From: Paraconiothyrium sp. Pb-2020 | Taxonomy: Eukaryota > Ascomycota > Dothideomycetes > Pleosporales > Didymosphaeriaceae | Direction of reading: 5' to 3' | Assembly: GCA_022419385.1 (NCBI GenBank) | Contig: JAJUBI010000006.1 | Location: forward strand, 1,736,001 to 1,800,000 | DNA: 64,000 nt | In this document: piece by piece, positions 35,712 to 47,737 of the stretch | Position numbering within the stretch: position 1 is the stretch's first letter | How the letters are laid out: the number at the start of each line of letters is the position of its first letter | The notes under the pieces: model-generated | Told to the model about the DNA's origin: nothing | What the model saw: the letters and a program-made list of their open reading frames with translations, nothing else | Databases searched by the model: none | Program-made: the position numbers and the translations under genes

Positions 35712-37051
35712 ATGCCTGCGCCACTAGCCAAAGGTAAGCCCACCGAGCTCATGCATCTCGCTGCTGTGCCGCCACACCACATTGTGCCTCACACAGCACT
35801 TCTGGCTACTTTCTCATGTCTATCTTGTTCCATTACCTGTGCCAACCTGCTTGCAGGCGCCGGCTCCCGCGCTCGTTCAAATTCTCCTATATCTCATACC
35901 CGTTGTGCCCCGCCGAGGCCTAACCATCCGTCCCAACAGGCCTCATAATCGCCGCCTCGGTCATCGTCGCCGCGGGCATCGCCATCTACGAATCCCCACA
36001 GGTCCGGCAGTGGGTTGACCAGTCCCGCCGCAAGATCGCCGTCGCGCTGCACTCTCTGGGCGACGAGATCCAACCCCGCCGCCCGTCCGAATCGTCCGAA
36101 GACTTCGATGAGCGCAAGCGCCGCCAAAGGGAGGATATGATTAGGAGGAATCGTAATGAGTTGATAAAGCAAGCGCGTACAGAGGGGATCGCTGTGGATC
36201 TAGATGAGCTCGCTCGCATCGGCCAGGAAGACGTTGAGTTGACGGCACGTAGACAGCGCCGGAAGACGAATGCGAGCCAGAAGAGCTTCGACGATTTGGT
36301 CGGCAGCGATGGCATGCTCAAGAAAGACGGATCGACTGCACAAACGGTCACCGGCAACGATGCAACTGGTAGTGCACTTCGACACCGCGGCGTGGCTGGC
36401 TTTGCGGCTGGTTCTGTTGCTGCAGCCACTCTTGTAAATCCTTTCTCTGACGACCAAGTTCTATTCGACCACGACGAAGAAGAGGCCCACTCACCGCAAC
36501 CTTTTACCTACACCGAGCCCAACACCCGTGAGAGCTCCGCCACCATTGAAGGTTCGCCCGCTGCCTCTCCTCCAGCCGCCCAGCTCATCGATCTGACCCC
36601 CGAATCCGTCTACCTGCACCCCGAGGACCCCCAAACAGCGTCCATCCCAGCCTCTGCAGCTGCTTCCGAAGCTGGTGACCAGACCGCCCAATCATTCTAC
36701 TCCTTCACATCCGAAGCTCGCTCCGACGACGAAGCGGAAATCATATCCACTGGCACCCTCACCCCGCGCTCCGACCGATCCGGCGAATTTACAGGCGCGT
36801 CTGTAGTCGGCAGTCAAGCCGACGACATCGCCATTCTGAGCATGCAAAACGACAGCGACCACGATGCGCGCTCTGAGATATTCTCGGAGTCTGGCTTCAC
36901 CGAGGCTGGTTTCTCAGAAGCAGGGTTCAGCGAAGTGGGAGAGCACAGAGGCATCATGACGCCGTCAAGCTGGACAGACGTGGGCAGCGACGACGAGAGT
37001 GAGTGGGGTGGGCCTGCGCATGGTGGGCACGTGAGTCAGGTGCAGCAGTGA
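35712..37051 (+). CDS. Hypothetical N-terminally membrane-anchored acidic protein
   Basis: Exons 35712-35733 and 35940-37051 give 377 residues. The first exon codes only seven residues before a 206-nt intron. The second begins with one membrane helix (GLIIAASVIVAAGIAIYE), then a basic stretch. A charged helical region follows (RRQREDMIRRNRNELIKQAR), and the long C terminus is acidic and Ser/Thr/Pro-rich. Near the end there is a short tandem repeat (GFTEAGFSEAGFSEVGE). The topology resembles signal-anchored organelle proteins with a large cytosolic tail. I do not recognise the family. The intron could hide another small exon, but the simple join is in phase and puts the anchor right at the N terminus. 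Confidence 0.72.
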
Positions 37052-38333
37052 TACTCTTAGCGTCGTCATAAGGTTTGGGGGTTAATGGCGTTTTGGGATG
37101 GGAAGGATACCTTTGGCTTGAATTTGATTCGACTGGGACTCTGGGATGTATGCATGGGGTGGGTAAACAAACATCCTGAGTGCATCGCTGGTTTTGCTAT
37201 ATTGCGATCTCTCTTTGTACATGTCTCCTAAGCAAGCGAGCTTCACGGTAGCATAGACGCGACGACATCTCATATGGTCTACCGTAATCTTACTGATATC
37301 TGCAAATTTCGAATTTCGTTTGCTCGGCGTAGCCTGGATGGACTTGGTATATATCCCCAGTCTAAGTCTCAAGTATAGTGGCTTAGGCAGAAGGTTTTAC
37401 CAGGCGCCCGGAGGACGGGAAGACTCGAATCCGCCTCGCGTTCTGGCATAGCGCGGTATGCTTCGCATGTTGACCGGAAGTCCCACTCTGCATGGTCGGA
37501 ACTTCCACTGTGCATATTCGGAATTCCCACTTCGAACTTGCACTTTCACAACTGGAGTTTCCACTCCCCATGGCAGGAGCGCGCTACGTGTGCATAGACA
37601 GCGTATTGGTTCTCATCCTCCCGATCGATTTGAGCTTCCATCTCAAGACTGCACTGGGCCTCCCGAACGCAAAGCCCAAGACAACCTCCGCGGTCGCACT
37701 ACACGCGGTGCAATTTGCCTATCACGAGGCTTGGGGGTTGACATAGGCGTACCCTGACCAGGAGCTGTGCGAGCATGCCGGCGAAGTGCTAGGGTCTTGA
37801 AATGGACGAAAGGAGTTCCTTGGCTGGTGTTGTACAACAACACCAGCCTCATACATGTCGTACATACGAGCCGTAAGCTCAAGTCACACATCGAGCCCCC
37901 ATACACTTAGCAAAGCCACGCTCGGCCCTTGTTCATGAACCGAAGGCTGGACTTGCGGGGTACCCCCCCGGAATCGCACAACGGCAACGCGCTTGCTGTG
38001 CCCTCGCGTGGAGGAGAAGCCGCGTGTCGCTCCCGCGGTGCAGTTTCCCGAAGTGCCAACGCCGCCGATCAAATGTGGACGATGTCTGGGGGTTTAGCGT
38101 CGACTTCTCCAGGTCTTGGTTGGAGCGGGGCAGCGCCAAGGCGGGCGGCCGGTCTTGATCAGGACCAGCGCGGGTTGGTGTCAAAGCGCGGGCTGCTTGG
38201 CTGGAGCGCGGGCTGGAAGGATGCTGGATCAGCTGCAAGCGGTGGCCGTTTGCTATCCGCGAGAGCGGATCGTATAAGGTAAGGGGGATCTGCTGTTGTT
38301 TGCACCTTGTCTCGTTGATCCTCGCAAGTGAAG
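37052..38333. other. Intergenic region with a short hairpin
   Basis: About 1.28 kb. Short open frames only. Near 37480-37580 the trinucleotide CCA recurs in TTCCACT-like motifs. A perfect inverted repeat sits at 37823-37847. From 38100 the sequence is GC-rich with a repeated GCGCGGGCTG near 38190-38215, on the promoter side of the MFS gene. No gene supported. Confidence 0.4.
37823..37847. repeat. Perfect inverted repeat (11-bp arms, 3-nt loop)
   Basis: The arms GCTGGTGTTGT and ACAACACCAGC pair perfectly around a 3-nt spacer (ACA). It lies in intergenic DNA about 490 bases upstream of the MFS start. It could be a hairpin or a dimeric protein-binding site. Confidence 0.6.
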
Positions 38334-39990
38334 ATGCAAACACCCACCGCCATGGACCCCGCAACGTCGACCGACGACAAGAGACGGACGAGTGCGAGTC
38401 ATCTCGAGGATCTCAAAGTCGGCACTGCGCATCAAATAGCAGAAAGGGGACAGGTCGCGACTGACATGTGAGACATGCGCCTCTTCCTTGACCCCCACCC
38501 TTGTTAACCATTACCAGCTACGGCCACTCTCTTGTCCAGTTCGATCCCAAGGCCGAATCGCGTCTGAGATGGAAAATCGATCTCTACATCGTGCCTACGG
38601 TGGCCCTCCTCTACCTCTTCTGCTTCATCGACAGAGCCAACATCGGAAATGCGAAAATCGCTGGCCTGGAAAAGGACCTGGGTATGACGGGCTACGACTA
38701 CAATGGAGTTCTCTCTGTATTCTATGTTAGTTACATTATCTTTGAGATCCCAAGTAACATGGCCTGCAAGTGGATGGGTCCTGGATGGTTCATCCCGCTA
38801 ATCTCCCTGGGCTTCGGTATCTGCTCGCTTGGAACGGCATTCGTGCACTCAAAGGCCGCCATCTCTGGAGTGCGCTTTTTGCTTGGAATCTTCGAGGCCG
38901 GTATGCTCCCCGGTATTGCATACTACATGTCTCGCTGGTATCGACGAAGCGAACTTGCCTTCAGGCTGAGTCTGTACATCGTCATGGCGCCCTTGGCCGG
39001 AGCTTTTGGTGGCCTGCTCGCGAGTGCTATCTTGAAGCTCGATAGCTTTGGAAGCCTACACAAATGGCGTATGATCTTTGCGATCGAGGGCATTATCACG
39101 TGCGGTCTTTCACTGATTGCTTTCTTTACCCTCACAGATCGCCCGGAGACGGCGCGGTGGTTGACACAAGAAGAGAGGGATCTTGCGCATGCAAGAGTCA
39201 AGTCGGAGCGTGTTGGCACGACGGAAGTTCTTGACAAGATCGACAGGACGAAAACGCTGCGCGGCATTCTCAGTCCAGTCACACTGACAACATCATTCAT
39301 CTTCCTCCTCAGTAAGACGCTTCTTTCCCTGACGGTCCTATTCCATACTAATAGCACGGCACAGACAACATCACCGTCCAAGGCCTCGCCTTCTTTGCCC
39401 CGACTATTGTCCAAACAATATATCCGAAAGATACAGTAATCTCTCAACAACTGCACACGGTCCCGCCCTACGTCGTCGGCGGTTTCTTCACCGTGCTGTT
39501 CCCCTTCCTTTCATGGCGCTTCGACCGCCGCTGCATCTTCTTCATCTTCTCAGCTCCGCTGATCATGATCGGCTACATCATGTTCCTAGCCTCCACCGAT
39601 GCGCAGACCCGCTACGGTGCCACCTTCCTGATCGCCAGCGGCGCATTTTCCTTTGGTGCACTCTGCAATGCGCAGGTCTCTGCGAACGTGGTTAGTGACA
39701 CGGCCAGAGCGAGCGCAATCGGGACGAATGTTATGTTGGGAAATGTTGGTGGTCTTATCTCGACATGGTCGTTCTTACCGTTTGATAAGCCGAATTATCA
39801 TATTGGTAACGGTTTGAACTTGGCCACAAGCAGCTGCATCTTGCTACTGTCGACGAGCCTATTGTTGTGGATGAAATGGAGCAACAAGAAAAGGGAACAG
39901 AAGCGCGTGGACGAGGAGTTAGCGGGGCTTACGTTGCAGCAGCAGCAGGATTTGGACTGGAAGCATCCGAGTTTCAGGTGGAGGCCCTAG
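38334..39990 (+). CDS. MFS transporter, allantoate permease (Dal5)/ACS family
   Basis: Exons 38334-38467, 38518-39311 and 39365-39990 give 517 residues. Family motifs are IDRANIGNAKIAGLEKDLGM at the first helix and DYNGVLSVFYVSYIIFEIPS, then RFLLGIFEAGMLPGIAYYMS. This anion:cation symporter family takes up organic anions such as allantoate, nicotinate, pantothenate or biotin; the substrate cannot be told. The last helices end in a short charged tail (KKREQKRVDEELAGL). A second in-frame Met at 38352 is a possible start. The third exon restores DNITVQGLAFFAPTIVQ. Confidence 0.94.
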
Positions 39991-40578
39991 AAACAGATTG
40001 GAGAGCATGAGTGGACTGAGCGTAGTGATCGTCTCTGCCCTATGATGTCTTTCTGAAGATATCTAGCTAGGCAAAGTTGACTGTGCATGCACTCAAAGCT
40101 CCTCTGCAGAGGTATACAGCGAAGGCCACGGTACCTGTGACGTGGGGAGCTTCATAATTTCCATGGTGTTTATGATTGGAGCCGGAAATTGGTGTCGTCT
40201 TACCATCCCTCTTTTTGATCTTCAACCTAGCGACATGCTTACTTTCAAGATGATCCGACGCGATTGGGTCCACAGTGTGCAGCTTTGTGCTCTATCGGGG
40301 TTAGTCTGGCAGCCGTTGCAATGACGGCACCCGGAGTCGCTGCCCCGCAAAGTGGAGGCGGAGCTCCCGTGCCTCGGCTGCGCTCGGTCTCTCGATGGCT
40401 TTCCGTATCTGCGAACATCATAGATGTGTATAAGCTCCGCAACACACATAATACCTAGTACCTTGCATTGAGGGTTGAGCCAAGATTTTACATTGTTCTT
40501 CTCTCCCCAATTGATGACCGCGTAGCCCTTTACACGAGCACTAACGCCCCCCAATCCTATGCTCAAGCTAAATCCATA
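39991..40578. other. Intergenic region
   Basis: About 590 bases. A frame at 40264-40458 reads through a hydrophobic stretch but has no ATG at its start. No supported gene. Confidence 0.4.
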
Positions 40579-41765
40579 ATGCCTTCCGCAATTGCAATCA
40601 AGAAGGTGGATGGCAAACCAGGCCAGGTGTACTATCCCCTCGAGAAGATTACTATTCCAGAGCCAAAGCCGTCGGAAAATGAAGTTCGTCTCCCTTTCTA
40701 CCTTCCCAATTCTCACTAACCAAGCTACAAGGCCGTCATAGCCCTAACAGCCGCCGCGCTTAACCACCGCGACCTCTTCATCCGCCAACACCTCTACCCA
40801 GGTACAACCTTCGGCGTGCCCCTCCTTGCCGACGGCGTCGGAATCGTCACATCCACCGGCTCGTCCCCCGTAGGTCACAGATGGAAAGGAAAGCGCGTCC
40901 TCCTAAACCCGGGAACTGGCTGGAAAGACAGCCCCGAGGGCCCGGAGCATCCAAAGGGCTATGCCATCATGGGCGGAACGAAATTTAATCCTGCGGGCAC
41001 GCTGGCAGAAGTAGTAACATTGGATGTTCAGGAGTTGGAGGAGTGTCCGGAGCATCTTTCTGACGAGGAAGCGGCAGCATTGCCGTTGACTGGACTGACG
41101 GCGTGGAGAGCCTTTTTCACTAAATCTGGCAACGCTCTCCCCGGCAGAAATATATTTGTGACGGGAATTGGTGGTGGTGTCGCGCTGATGGTGTTGCTGT
41201 ACGGCGTCGCACAAGGGTGCAACGTCTATGTGAGTAGCGGGAATCAAGAGAAGATTGATAAGGCGATTAAGCTTGGGGCGAAGGGGGGCGTAAATTATAA
41301 AGAGGAGGGATGGGAGAAGAAATTGAGGGCGACTTTGCCGAAGGATCGGCCCTATTTTGATGCGATTGTGGACGGCGCGGGAGGGGATATTGTGGCTAAG
41401 GGCACGAAATTGCTGAAGGTATGGTCTCACTCTTATTCGCAGCCAGCGTTACGGTACTGATATTGGAGTAGGCTGGTGGCATTATCTCCGTCTACGGAAT
41501 GACTATTGCGCCCAAGATGCCGTTTCTCATGACGGCTGTTCTTAGCAATATCGAAGTACGCGGCTCAACCATGGGATCACGGAAAGAATTCGCGGACATG
41601 GTCCAGTTCGTGTGCGAGAAGAAGATCAAGCCTATTGTCAGCAGGAGTGTGCATGGTATGGACATTGCTCAGTTAGATGGGCTGTTCGAAGATATGAAGC
41701 ATGCGGCCCAATTTGGAAAGCTGGTGGTCACATTGGGCAATAAAGGGAAGGCGAGTAAGCTGTAG
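40579..41765 (+). CDS. Medium-chain dehydrogenase/reductase (zinc-independent alcohol dehydrogenase-like)
   Basis: Exons 40579-40683, 40732-41418 and 41472-41765 give 361 residues. The GroES-like fold begins around AALNHRDLFIRQHLYPG; the Rossmann part has VTGIGGGVALMVLLYGVAQG and FDAIVDGAGGDI. The structural-zinc cysteine cluster is absent, as in quinone-oxidoreductase-type members. These enzymes reduce quinones, enals or aldehydes with NADPH; the substrate is unknown. Both introns have clear branch or acceptor sequences (ACTAACC before 40731). The frame is open 37 codons upstream, but the ATG at 40579 begins the family N terminus. Confidence 0.93.
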
Positions 41766-42210
41766 CGTTACTTTGCCCTTGGCGATTGGTGACGCACAGA
41801 GACAGGAACGAATCATGATCTGTGAAGCGAACAGTATCGCCCAATTGCTTTTCCACTCTCCATTAGTTTCCCCGAACATGTTCACACCGTTTATACGAGG
41901 CGGAGCATTTTTTGACCGACCTCGCACGGGATATTTGGTCTTGCATACTTTCTGCACTTTGATTACTATAGTGTGACCCCGGCACTCGGGGGCTTGATTC
42001 ACGACCTGTGGAGTCTAGTCCTAATTGGGAAAGAACGCACCTTTACGTTGAGCGCAAAAGCACCTTCGAGTATGAGGAGCAAGAGAATGCGAGGAAAGTC
42101 TCCAGGTACATAAAAGGCCTCAAGATGAACACGAATGACGACCGAATTATGCTAAATTGGTACGGGGCGCTCAAGTACGCATCTTACGCCGACATCTCGA
42201 CTTCCTACCA
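41766..42210. other. Intergenic region
   Basis: 445 bases: the 3' flank of the reductase and the promoter of the next gene. No feature seen. Confidence 0.35.
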
Positions 42211-43516
42211 ATGGCAGACACAAAATCCCGCAAGTACGACCTCGTCCTGTACGGCTCAACTGGATATACCGGAGTTCTTACAGCACAGTACATCACCAAG
42301 CACCTCCCCTCCGACCTCCGCTGGGCAATCGCCGGCCGTACAGTATCCAAGCTCAATGCCCTCTTATCGACACTCGCCGCATTACGTACAGACCGCCCAC
42401 CCCCTTCTGTCGAAACAATCGGACACACCAATGATGCCATACTCGCCTTAGCCCGTAAAAGTCGCGTACTAATAACGACCGTGGGACCCTTCCACCTCCA
42501 CGGCAGCCTGGTATTGGAAGCCTGCGCGGCCACAGGAACACACTATGTGGACAGCACGGGAGAAACCCCCTGGGTGTACGAGGTAGCCCACAAGTATCAT
42601 GAGCTAGCGAAGAGGAACGGAGCGTGTTTGATCACGCAGTGCGCTATGGACTCCGCACCCGCTGACTTGGCTGCGTACGCACTCGTGCGGTTCTTGCGTG
42701 AGAAGTGCGATGCAAACACGAAGGACATTGTGCATTCGATTCAAGAGTGGAAGAATGGTATGAGTGGGGGTACGCTGCATAGTCTTATCGGAGTCGCTGG
42801 GTTGTATCCTTTCGCCCACTTGAAAGAGTCGATTAAACCGTTGGCCTTGTGTCTGGATGGTGTTCGGCCGAAAGAGCAACCCCGTGTGTTTGGATGGAGG
42901 GGGACGAAGAGGGAGAATAATATAGGATTGTTGACGGATAGTGTGATCGGCATTCCTGATGCAACTCTTGTGTATCGGTCGTGGAGTTTGATGGATTATG
43001 GCGAAGGGTTCAGCTACTTCACTGGCATGAAAGCTACAAACCGTGTGTCGGGCTTCTTTTGGCATGCTGGTCTAATAGCAAGCTTGCCGATGCTGCTCGT
43101 ATCACCTATGCGGAAACTTTTGACGAGTGTGTTGCCATCACCAGGCGAGGGACCATCGGAAAAGTAAGTGATCCTCATCATTTCTCTGGAAATTTGACCT
43201 CTCTTAGATGATATCGCTGAACTTCGTCCATAGAGCCAAAGTACAAGATCGCACGTCTTGGAAGACCATGGCGCGCAGTGACGGTCCCACGCCTCAGATA
43301 GCGATCTGCGACATGGCATTTCCAGGAGACATGTACTCGCTAACTGCAATTCTGCTGAGTGAGGCGGCCATGGTTCTGCTGCAACCTGATCGAGAGAATT
43401 GGGCGCAGAAACTCGGTGGAGGTGTTCTTACACCTGCTACTTTGGGAGATCAGTATGTGGAGAGGGTGAAGACTGCTGGGCTAAAGATTGATATCGGACT
43501 CGTAGGGCAGTTATAG
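42211..43516 (+). CDS. Saccharopine dehydrogenase-like oxidoreductase
   Basis: Exons 42211-43163 and 43234-43516 give 411 residues. The Rossmann start is YDLVLYGSTGYTGVLTAQYI. It continues with TTVGPFHLHGSLVLEACAATG, THYVDSTGE and QCAMDSAPADLAAYALV, as in trans-acting enoyl reductase / saccharopine-dehydrogenase-like proteins of fungi. The second exon gives the family C terminus (YSLTAILLSEAAMVLL and GGGVLTPATLGDQYVERVK). It is not expected to make saccharopine; family members are linked to lipid droplets or unknown reductions. The single intron is 70 nt with a GTAAGT donor. Confidence 0.92.
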
Positions 43517-43752
43517 AGCAAGTGAGGTGAAGGGGAGGTTTCCCTTCCTTTGTTTTCATTGGAAGTGAGTAGATCCAACTCAATTTCCTTCGACCGACAG
43601 GTGCGGTTTTCGACGGCGTTTGGCTTGCCACGTGCTCATGCTGCTGCCTGCTCCTGGGCGGACGTCGCGACTTGTAAACAGCAAATGTGCCGTCGGTGTC
43701 TATCTGCGGCACCAAACATAACTGCCAATCACTCTTCAGGCAAGTCCTCGCC

Positions 43753-44939
43753 ATGAAGCTCACTTTATGGTCGATATTGGCCTTCCTGGCCCTGTGCCTC
43801 GCTTTCCAGCATCATAATGAGTCCACCGATGGTGGCGTCCTCAACGATACCGATGTTGCCCGAAGGTGGTAAGTCCCCTGAATGTGTAGGTCAGCCAGGC
43901 ATACGCTTACCCTGTGGGCCGAAGGAACGACCCACCGCCGCAGATCCCATCTGAACCAATCTGGAACAATGCGCTCTGCAAAGGCGTAAGTCTTTACAAC
44001 GCCTTCTTCCAATCAATCCAGGAACTGCATATCGACACATCGAAGAAATGGTCGCTCCCAGACACAGCGACTTGGGGTTACAAGATAAACCTTTTTGTCG
44101 TTCCAGATGGGCGCAATCTAGGGGCAGACGGCCAACCCAGCCACTACGGCATCGCAAGGGCATTCGATAGTCTGAGGATATCAAATAAAGATCGGCAAGA
44201 TGGAGGGAGCCTCGCGACGCTCGATATCTACCATTTCAACGATGTACAACTCAAACAGAACCCACCGATAAGCCTCGACCAACAGACTTATCCCAAGCCA
44301 AGAAGCCAAACAGGCGAGCGTAATAGGTAAACAGGCATGTATATGACATGGGGGTACAGTGTCGCCGATGGGGTCATCTATAACTTGTTTCAGAAAAGCG
44401 CCGTCACCGCTGCTTCCGAACGCATACCTCCACTTACAAAGGAACAACTCCCTGAGCTACGTAAAATGGCTGATTTGCAGTACGTCACGTGGGAGAGCAG
44501 TGCGAGAACCATAGGTCCCGAAGCAATCAAGAAGCTTGAGTGGTATTTCGTGGCAAGCATCGTCAATGAAGAGACCCGACAGGTCATCAGGGGAGCGCTT
44601 ATTCATCTGTTGCGCACTGGTTTCGACGAGCCGCTCCTCCCGTGGCCCGGATGTTGGATCTCCATTACCACCAATAGTGGTCTGGCTATCCTGGGAAGTG
44701 AGCTTGGAAAGACAGTCGGCTATTTTCTTAGTCTACACAAAGCAGACCCAGGTAATATGTGGGTGGATGGAGTAGTAGTCTTCCAGGGGGATACGTATCA
44801 TAAGGCTGCTTGCTTGGCGTTTCACATACGGCAACCTGCACATCGACCTTTTCTGCAGTACGAATTTGATCTACAGGATCCGGGTAGGAACCCACCGGAC
44901 TCACCGCAGAGGCTGATTCCGGATCCTCGAGGTCCATGA
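43753..44939 (+). pseudogene. Secreted fungal protein gene interrupted by an in-frame stop
   Basis: Exon 1 (43753-43868) encodes a signal peptide (MKLTLWSILAFLALCLAF). A 56-nt intron leads to exon 2 at 43925. The frame runs to TAA at 44328-44330, then continues in the same frame to TGA at 44937. The part after the stop clearly belongs to the same protein: it carries the conserved-looking WGYSVADGVIYNL, LPELRKMADLQYVTWE, WYFVASIVNEETRQVI and PWPGCWISI blocks of a fungal secreted protein family of unknown function. A GT at 44327 and AG at 44359 could remove the stop in phase, but a 33-nt intron is shorter than fungal introns. The alternative is a truncated protein of about 170 residues. I treat it as a nonsense-interrupted gene. 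Confidence 0.7.
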
Positions 44940-45234
44940 AGAGGTCCATATGACCATGGCTCCGAATAATTTCGCAGTGTCTTGAGGAAGGCCACGCTCT
45001 AAGTTGCTTGATATACCCGAAGTAAAAACAGCATGGTTGTGAAGAGCCCTGCAGCATGTGAATCAAGCATGATTAGACACTCTTGTCACACTCCCGGTCC
45101 ATGCCAAGCAGATTCACAACTCTCAAGGCAGGTAGCGTATCAAATCAATTGACAGTAGAACAAGGATCTCTGGTCGAACCTTCATCTGCCCCCTTGAATT
45201 ACCCTCCTTCTTCACCAACAATCCTCCCAAACAC

Positions 45235-46627
45235 TTAGGAACACGCCACTCCGCTCGGCACGTTCGTGCACTTCGAGTACGTCTTACCTCCTGTGACCAC
45301 GACATTGCTCCAAGTCCACCCAGTGCAGGCCCCACTGCCGCAAGTGACGACTACATCATACCCTGAACTTGACACTGCGCCGCTGCCTGTGATGTTTTCG
45401 ATGGTCAAACCGGTAATTGGGATGCCGGAAGAAGCGGTTCCACCGTCGAGGTCGCCTCCGTCATAGTTTTGCTCGATAAGGATACCGTATCTGCGAGTAA
45501 TCAGCATGATTCAAATGAACTAAGTGGTCGGCAATGATAAGTCATACTTCGAGATAGCAGCAAGGGTGATCTTGTTATATGTTACGCCTTTGATGGTCCC
45601 TGTGTCATTCTCAATGCCTTTGATGCGGATGCCTGGCACTCGTTAACCAAAGTAAGATACTATGAGTAGCCACGCACCATTGACCGAGTTCTTGACCTCG
45701 CTGTTGTAGAATGTCACCGTGTCGACAACGTTGTTATCACGACCGCCTACGGATCCAATCGATAGACCGTGTCCACCTGAACAAACGCCGTTCTGGAATG
45801 TGATTTTCTGGTGTTCCATGTCAGTGTCGAGCTCGCGCATCGAGCAACATTGACGGCAAAACTACTCACGGTTCCTGAGTTGATGGCCACACAATCATCC
45901 TGGTTATACACATTGGCACCATCGATAACAACATTCGTGCTGCTTCCGATATCAAACCCATCCGTGTTCTTGCCTTGGCTATCCCCAGCAGAGTTGTCAA
46001 TCGTCATTCCAGTGATTGTCAATCCATTCGCACCATTGATACTGACTGCTTGGACTGGTGTGTTTTCGATGTGCAGATTGGTAATGGACGAGCTGATCAG
46101 GTTGTGCGCGGCGAAAAACTTAGGCTTCGTCTTTCCACTGCTGCCGCCTCCGCCGTCCCACCAGCGCGCTCCGTCGGGGTTCAAATAGGCGCCTGAGGCT
46201 CCAGAGATCTTGATACCAGTGCCTTCAATTTGGAGGAGAGGGCCGGCCCATTCTTTGTAGCCCCAGGTGGTCTCGCCCTGGAAGATGACCTAGAGTCAGA
46301 CGTGTCAGTAAATCCTTTATCACACAAGAAAATCTTGACAAAGGCATCATGAATGCGGCTTATTGTACTCACCGAAGTGTCATCAGGAAGTTTCGACAGA
46401 TCCAGTGTCACGCCGGACGGCACAGCGACATTGGACAGCACGATGGTAGAGCATGCTGTTTGGCTTGCGCTGGCAGATGCGGCACCATTGGAACCTGAGA
46501 AGGTGCAGCTAGTTGCGCGCTTGACGACGCCAGGTTCTGGGGCCGGGGTAACGGCTGGTAGGGCTACGGGCGAAGCATTGCCTAGAGTGGCCAAGGCGAC
46601 TAGGAGAGTGGGAACGAGGAACACCAT
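45235..46627 (-). CDS. Endopolygalacturonase (glycoside hydrolase family 28)
   Basis: Exons 46627-46373, 46289-45870, 45807-45678, 45632-45548 and 45490-45235 give 381 residues. The signal peptide (MVFLVPTLLVALATLGNAS) is followed by a Pro-rich propeptide ending in VVKR, a Kex2 site, and the mature start ATSCTFSG. All four GH28 active-site blocks are present: NTDGFD, QDDC, GHGLSIGS and RIK. The enzyme cuts the alpha-1,4-galacturonan backbone of pectin outside the cell. The length matches fungal endo-enzymes. The RIK block is completed only by joining exons 3 and 4, which supports the splicing. Expression is normally induced by pectin; a TATA box lies about 75 bases upstream. Confidence 0.96.
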
Positions 46628-47737
46628 GACAGACAAGCAATGGATACGGGAGCCGAGCTCTTGGTAGACAGGACAAGCACTCTTGGCCTAAGGACAAGCT
46701 TTATATGCCGACATCGTGTACAAAGCAGGTTCATCGGGGACCTTGGAGTGAAAGAGAATTTCCGTTATCGAAGAGTCATTCCTCCAGTCATGAAGCGGAC
46801 GCGTCAACAATGGCGCCTTTAATATAGCATTGTGAGCTCTTGTGGCTGTTGTAACTGATATCCACGGCTAGTTCGGCCTGCACTTGTAGAAAAAGGAGAC
46901 GGTGCAGTCCAGGGTTTGCGGAGTGATGGTGTGTTAGACTCTCGAACTACTTGCTTGTGGCCTAGCCGTACACCCCACCCCCGCAGGTCTATAATATCAT
47001 GCTGTTAATTTTCCGGCGCTAGTCTTCTTCATATCTTGTTGGCAGCGGAATAGGTGGCCGCATACACCTCAACGGACCGCAAATAGCTTCAGCTTCCACG
47101 AATCATGCAATTTGGCGCCGTGAATATACTCTCAGGTTTGCCAGACTCAAGGAAATACGTATAACCAGATGGACCGTTCCGTGTTCCCATTGACTTGCTG
47201 ACTCGTGTTGTACGGTCGTTTACGAAAGCCCGCGAAGACTATATTATTGAATACCATAGTCTTAATCGCACTGCTCTCCTCAATGCTATGGAGGGGAAGC
47301 CGCGGCCACGGTGAGTTCGAGAGGTCATGCTACCCGATGATGGTAGTGAGATGTTCGCCATATCAAGTGAAGCGCAATAACCTGTACAATTTCTGGGCTC
47401 AGGTGTCGTAGATCGTTCAAAGCCGGTATAATCCCCCACAACGTTGACACATTTCAAGACTGCAATTAGGATTATCGGCGAGGACGAAATAATAACACTG
47501 CTGCTCAGACGGGTTATCGTGAGTTGTTGAACGTAAAGGTATGGGGGACTGGTGTGGGACTCGTACCCCGCGGAACGGTCATAACCCAATGCGGTAAGGA
47601 CATGCAGCTCGCCTCATCCCTTTCATTCTTATATCCGTAAGCATGGTACACGAGACGCGAGCTTCGAGGATCAACACATGACACAAATTGAGGAATGAGT
47701 GAGCCCTATCGACCGCTTTGTTCACTTTCGATTCTGT
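46628..47737. other. Divergent intergenic region (polygalacturonase / FAD oxidoreductase)
   Basis: About 1.1 kb between divergent starts. It holds the polygalacturonase TATA box at 46700-46705. Around 47050-47085 there is a CGG...CCG arrangement of the type bound by Zn2Cys6 factors, which is weak evidence. No gene seen. Confidence 0.4.
46700..46705 (-). promoter_or_regulatory. TATA box of the polygalacturonase gene
   Basis: TATAAA on the minus strand, about 73 to 78 bases upstream of the ATG at 46627, with a short leader between. Confidence 0.6.

Noticed and set aside
37390..37440. GACTCGAATCC-like stretch suggesting a tRNA T arm
   Set aside because: No pairing acceptor or D arm on either strand.
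40264..40458. 64-codon hydrophobic frame before the reductase gene
   Set aside because: No ATG at its start and no second exon; probably chance.
44327..44359. 33-nt intron that would remove the in-frame stop in the secreted gene
   Set aside because: It is in phase with GT-AG ends but below the usual minimum fungal intron size, and it would remove conserved-looking residues.
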